From: Dendrophyllia cribrosa
Taxonomy: Eukaryota > Cnidaria > Anthozoa > Scleractinia > Dendrophylliidae
NCBI GenBank assembly: GCA_024195265.1
Contig: JAJLRJ010000002.1
Coordinates: forward strand, 47,239,371 to 47,303,370
Length of the DNA stretch: 64,000 nt
Direction of reading: 5' to 3'
Below the pieces are notes generated by a model, which did no database searches, was not told where the DNA came from, and saw only the letters and a program-made list of their open reading frames with translations. Positions 59,151-64,000 of the stretch are shown here, one piece after another (position 1 is the first letter of the stretch; each line of letters begins with the position of its first letter). The position numbers and the translations under genes are program-made.

Positions 59151-61006
59151 TAATACCTGAAGAAACAATCACACGATTATCTGCTGAATTCAATTTTGGT
59201 AATATAGATGTCTCCTCCGAAGAACCAATCAAGTCGCCGGTGTATACTTCACACGACCAAAACACATAAGCACCATATTGGACATAATTACAATGTTCCA
59301 CAAATGACGCAGTTAAGTTTGGACTTCTACCAGAACAAAATAACAGTCGGTTCGTATAATTAAATGCTTCTCGCAATTTTTGTTTCTTTTTTTGGATAAG
59401 AGAAATCACTAACTACCTACCTAAACAAGTATAAGCTGCGTTCAACTGGTGTGTAAAAGTACTCTTAGAAAATGAATTCGGTCACAAGTGGACACCAGTG
59501 TAGCACGCCAGGTAGGTTACACTTAATATTCATGATGTTTTAATTGCAAGGCAAGGACAACCAGAAAACAAAGGAATAGCTAAACATAACATCTCTTCTG
59601 CGAATACGAAATAGGCGACTTCACTTTTACGGTAAGATTAATGAAATCATTTGGACATTTTTTTTCTTAATCCACGCCACTAAACGTACCTTTTTAGCAC
59701 TTTGCTGCATTAGTGAGTTTTATTTACAAATTCATAGGATAGGGTGCGAGAAACAACCCCAGCTAGGAATTCTATAATTAGTGAGTACCCAGACCGATGA
59801 ATGGACTATCATTAAGCATTTCTCTGAGAGATCATTATCGGCGAAGTGTAAAACGAGATTTCTAGGTTGTCAAATTTCTATATTTATTTGTTTTGACTTC
59901 TCACATTTCTATTTGGACTGTCTGAACAAAGCGATAAAAAGATCAATTACTCAATTATTAAACTAATTCCTCGCTTAAATAAGGTCCTCTTGATTCTTAG
60001 CTTACAAAATATGTGTTCCTTGTAGGAAATAACAAATTGTTTCAATTAGATAAAGTAATTAAAGTGCTTTTTAGATCTCAATCGACTTTTAAAATTTTTG
60101 AACGGCATGTCATATGTTGTATTCCCTGCAATGTGGACGTATTATGACTATGGCCTGACTTATTCTCACTGTTATTCTTCCATAGTGGCGTCTGCCATTA
60201 ATATATCTCAACGATGCTGTGTTTCAATATCCTCATTTTACTCCATGCGCTGTACGACAAAAGTGGTATGTTATGTTTTAGATAGCAAAATCAATTGGGT
60301 GTAATCAACGTGTACGAACAAGAAACACTAAATGTGAATTTTAACTCTCACACACACAACTTTTTATGGACATTAATTTATTGGTTTTGATGCAGGGAGG
60401 CTAACACTACAACATGTGGTGTTGTTTATGGCAACTAAATTGATAGGAAGGTCGAGCGAATTATCGAGTTTGTTTTATTTAATTATCCGTTTGTTAATTT
60501 TATTTGGTATCTTGCCTGTTTTAAATTATCATCCTTGTAATCATTTGATTGATTTTTAAGACCATAAGGGCAATTTTCTGGAAATAAAAAAAATGACGGA
60601 TCCAAGATGGTGGGTCCATAAAAATGACGTCCTGATCAATGTATAACCACCTTAACAAGTTTGGAATATGATGGTCTATATATTGAAGATATCACGAGGT
60701 TAAAACAGTGTTACCCACAAAAACCGAAGATATATGGATTCAAACAATACCCGTTTTACCACGGTAGGATGTGAACATCCGCGGGTTAAATAAGGGAGGT
60801 ACATTAAACGACAAATACATAATAGTCCGTCATCCAGGATGTAATTGCAATCTATCACACTGTGAACTCCCATCCTACAACACCACCCGCCCTCCCCGCC
60901 CCCTTCCCTCATCCCTTCTCTGGTATCCAATTATGCACCTTGGACGATGAAGATTGCGAGAGATTAGCATGAAAATTAGTTTTCTATATTTATTACGTTA
61001 TTTTAG
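59151..61006. other. Spacer before CAP-3; no gene recognised
   Basis: Short ORFs only. A single CCACCTTAA end at 60649 and CCAAGATGG at 60602 are traces of the TTAA and poly-G families. The first exon of CAP-3 should be here or further left but was not identified. Confidence 0.4.
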
Positions 61007-61716
61007 TTGGCATGGAATTTACAATCAAAGGTGGCGGGAAATTCGAAGCTAATAAATTTGTGATGGATATTCACGTGGAAGGCGTTAATAATACGGTAAG
61101 TGTGAACGCATCAACAACTGCCGCACCAACGGATACGCCGACAACGGAACCAAACATCACATCTCCCCACGGGTCCACTCCAACAATGCCGCCAACGCTG
61201 ACAGCAACACCTCCGCCTTCAACACTGCCGACGCCTCCACCTTCATCAACGCCAACGCCTGCAAATAACACTAAAAACTCAACAAGCCCCACTTCCGCAC
61301 TTCCTACGACTCCAGCAGCGACTACTTTGGTGACAACAGTCAGTACAAATAGTTCTACAACTCCCACTGTAGGCAGCAATACAACAACGGTCTCTGGTGC
61401 GAGTGTTACAAATCCGACGCCGGCGCCAGATATCAGTGATCAGCCAAATTCAGGAGACTCCAAAAACTGTAGGATATAAATGTTACTATCATTTTGTTGT
61501 CAAAATAGCTTTGCAGTACCCATCTATCTTTATTCTGTTGTCGAAATTAACTTCAAAACACTATTGTTTATTTTAAAAACGTCGAGAGTACGAAATTCAA
61601 AAATTTAATGCAAAATTGGAAGGAGCCTAAAGCTAAATGTTTCTTTATTTTAAACTATGTTAACATTTTTTTTAAAAAATTTGCAACATCTATGAGCAAT
61701 GACTAGTTCATAAGTA

Positions 61717-61792
<76 letters not shown>

Positions 61793-62717
61793 AAAAAGAA
61801 AGAAATGAAAAAAATATAGGAAAGAAAGAAATACAGAAAGAGAGATTAAAGAAAGAAAGATTAAATTACCTCTAACCTTTACCATTTTGTACGTAGACAA
61901 CCTAAAAATTCCAATCCAGACATCTTGACTACCAAAACCTACAATGCAATTATTGATCTTGTCGCTTATATAGTTTATATTATATAGTTTATATTATATA
62001 TATTCGAGTTGCCCCGCGGAAATGTGAAGCTGTCTCTGACTTATCTAAAATTAATGACCGGGCTTAGTTTCTGGCAATTAGGCATGCATTATTAAACATC
62101 AGTATAACCTATTTACTTTCTCACATTTCGCGTTTTGAATTAAGTTTTAGATTTGGGTCGAACTGCGTTACAATTGCATAACTACTATCGTTCAATACAC
62201 GAAGCACCTCTGCTGACACTCGATACCACCCTCGAAAAGGACGCCCAGAAGTATGCCGACCAAGTTGCAAAAAACAAATTATTACGACCTGAACAAGACT
62301 TCGTGCTCACGTCCAAAAATGAAGGAGAGAACCTGGGATTTAGGTGCTCAGTAACTCGACCTGACCCTGCTAAGGCGCTTAGGCAGATTATGAAGCGATG
62401 GTAAGCTGAAGCTTTACTTCCGAGGGGGATTGGAGGAGGGGACTTCCATGTAAGAATGACGGGTGTGATTGTCGTAACTTTTAGTGGGCAAAATGTGTAG
62501 AATGTGCAGAATGGGGTACTACGATCTCAAATGACCACGCGGTACCTTTTAGGGTACAGAGCCGAAAAAAAATTACTGAATATGACATTTGTTGCTATAG
62601 AATTAGAAGCTCTCATGGATAAAAATGAATTTCAGTCACACCCACAAAACCAGATATCACGCAGCTCTCAACAACCTCTAATTTCATTGGACCTGGATAT
62701 CACGCAGCTCTATTGTT

Positions 62718-62749
<32 letters not shown>

Positions 62750-63942
62750 AAAATTAAATAAATCGATCATTTTTTTTATATATGGGGGTACCCCCTCACC
62801 CGAAGTTTATTTCTCAAAACGTTTTGTGTGCATTTTGTTTGCGGTGTTTGAAAATCTTGACCATTTTCACTCAGCAGTTATTATATGTTATTATCAATAT
62901 CCCTTTTCAGGCCAAATCGTTAAAAGTCACACCAACCCTCTTTTTCAACGGAAAAGGGCATGTGCTCGCTTATAAGGATTCCAAACTAAAACGTTTACTT
63001 AACTGCATAATCGAGAAAGGTGATCGCTAACTAGTGGTGATCGCACAAGGATTTTCTATTGTTATATTTATACCCAACTGAAACTTGTCAATCCCCAATC
63101 AATCAAATCAATCAATCAATCAATAACTTTATTAATGTGTCTAAAAAGTCATCTAGTAGAAGGAAAAAAACCTCCACTAATAGCTAGAGGACACCTAACT
63201 ACACTAAAATTATAATAAGGTAAAAAGTCTATAACAATATAACAATGTTGCACAAACAAATGTTGTTGCTGAACAGTTTCAATGTCATATTTCAAGTTTG
63301 TTTTCCCTTTAAAATGTTAATAAAGTAAGAATACACATTAGATGATTCCAGTAGACTCAACATTACAGAAGATGTATGTGGGTGGGCCGTCGTGCTTTAT
63401 ATAAGATGACAAGCGTTTGTTTCCTGGCTGCTACAGGCAGTACTAGGCCAACTACACGACCACGACGTAATGCGCACCGCGAGAAACATTTCCGGTACTT
63501 TCTGTGCACTACATTAGAATTGTTCATTAGTATTATTAGGAACTGCTTGGCCAAAACTGTATATGTTTTTTTTGCGCTGCTCCTCATTTTGTTAATATTT
63601 AGCTAAAGACCCTTCAGACATTTTCCCTTATTCTCACATTCACTTGTTAGGTATGATGAGGGATGCAAGTACAATTTTCAGACTCCCCCATCAGACAGAT
63701 ACAGCTACAGACACTTCACACAAATGACTTGGCAAGGAAGCAGAAGACTTGGGGTCGGAGTATCATATGGCAAGATCAATAATTTACAGTGTCTGTATTA
63801 TGTCGCACGATACAGACCCCGTGGGAACATAGGAAATACACTTATGTTTATGAATAATGTCAAAAAAGGAGTTTTTAATTCATATTTCTGCAAACCAATA
63901 GCAAATCAACTTTCAACTCAGGAGGTTATATTGAAAGACTAA
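61007..63942 (+). CDS. CAP-3: CAP/SCP protein with long Thr/Pro linker and altered CAP motifs (first exon missing)
   Basis: Exons 61007-61468 (1-1), 62151-62400 (1-2) and 63651-63942, same phases as CAP-1 and CAP-2. The linker exon is the longest of the three: a short N-terminal piece (KGGGKFEANKFVMDIHVEG), then about 115 residues dominated by Thr/Pro (TPTMPPTLTATPPPSTLP) with several N-x-S/T sites. CAP domain: HNYYRSIHEAPLLTL, NEGENLGFRC, W/YDEGCKYNF, RHFTQMTW, YYVARYRPRGN. Two changes stand out: the first tetrad His (K-L-x-H in the paralogues) is Arg (KLLRPEQD), with a five-residue insertion before the ENL motif, and the Gly of GHFTQ is Arg. The donor after the linker exon is weak (ACT/GTAGGA). 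The start exon was not found. No poly-A signal is in the window. Confidence 0.82.
61715..61861. repeat. (GAAA)n microsatellite in CAP-3 intron
   Basis: About 19 pure units, then a degenerate tail. A purine-only strand of this length can form triplex DNA. Confidence 0.95.
62440..62760. repeat. Interspersed repeat ending in (TAAA)n
   Basis: GGTACCTTTTAGGGTACAG and CACCCACAAAACCAG resemble 42262-42312, and TCTAATTTCATTGGACCTGG recurs at 4750. It ends in a run of AAAT units at 62722-62752, typical of a retroposon tail. Confidence 0.55.
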
Positions 63943-64000
63943 TCATTGAAAAAGTCAGTAGATCTCAACAACTGGAAACTCCGGTTAACTCGGAATAGTC

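Noticed and set aside
60971..61006. ATG with KISFLYLLRYF just before the CAP-3 linker exon, looking like a signal peptide
   Set aside because: It is in the wrong frame for the linker exon and overlaps the acceptor; the paralogue has a separate signal exon ending in phase 1.
61703..61900. Phe/Leu/Ser ORF on the minus strand
   Set aside because: It is the complement of the (GAAA)n microsatellite.

Overview
The window is eukaryotic and most likely from an anthozoan cnidarian (coral or sea-anemone type). This is inferred from AT-rich intron-bearing genes, secreted CAP/SCP proteins with mucin-like linkers, Penelope-like retroelement remnants and a very dense load of terminal-inverted-repeat (TIR) elements. 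No species is claimed. A 500-base N gap lies at 5882-6381.

Layout. (1) 654-3824, + strand: internal exons of a GT31 glycosyltransferase, B3GALNT2-like, whose 5' end is outside the window and whose 3' end is not found. (2) 8970-13661, 37951-47069 and 61007-63942, + strand: three paralogous CAP/SCP genes (called CAP-1, CAP-2, CAP-3 here) with the same architecture: signal peptide exon (seen only in CAP-2), a class 1-1 Ser/Thr/Pro-rich linker exon of variable length, then a CAP domain split by one phase-2 intron at the conserved W-Y. (3) 17421-28465, - strand: a large unrecognised secreted-protein gene, now broken by two frameshifts and by an 8535-bp TIR element (19322-27856). The element is flanked by the palindromic 8-bp repeat AACGCGTT, and removing it with one repeat copy restores the reading frame. 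(4) 49355-59150: a foldback structure with arms of about 1 kb enclosing a Tc1/mariner-type transposon (51185-57653, TA duplications). That transposon carries a DD38E transposase and, right behind its left TIR, a 269-codon ORF with a p62/SQSTM1-type PB1 domain. The transposase is itself split by a 3-kb element with 3-bp TTA/TAA duplications.

The remaining DNA is mostly small TIR elements (TA, TTAA and TAA target duplications), a poly-G/C-ended element family, a five-copy 232-bp satellite, tRNA-like sequences placed in inverted arms, degraded Penelope, LINE and RecQ-helicase fragments, and microsatellites. CAP proteins are secreted, so the CAP cluster probably supplies extracellular or mucus/venom-type proteins; their function cannot be read from sequence. 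The best candidates for something undescribed are the PB1-carrying Tc1/mariner element and the 8.5-kb element with mirrored subterminal arrays, which may also hold a tiny three-exon secreted-peptide gene.
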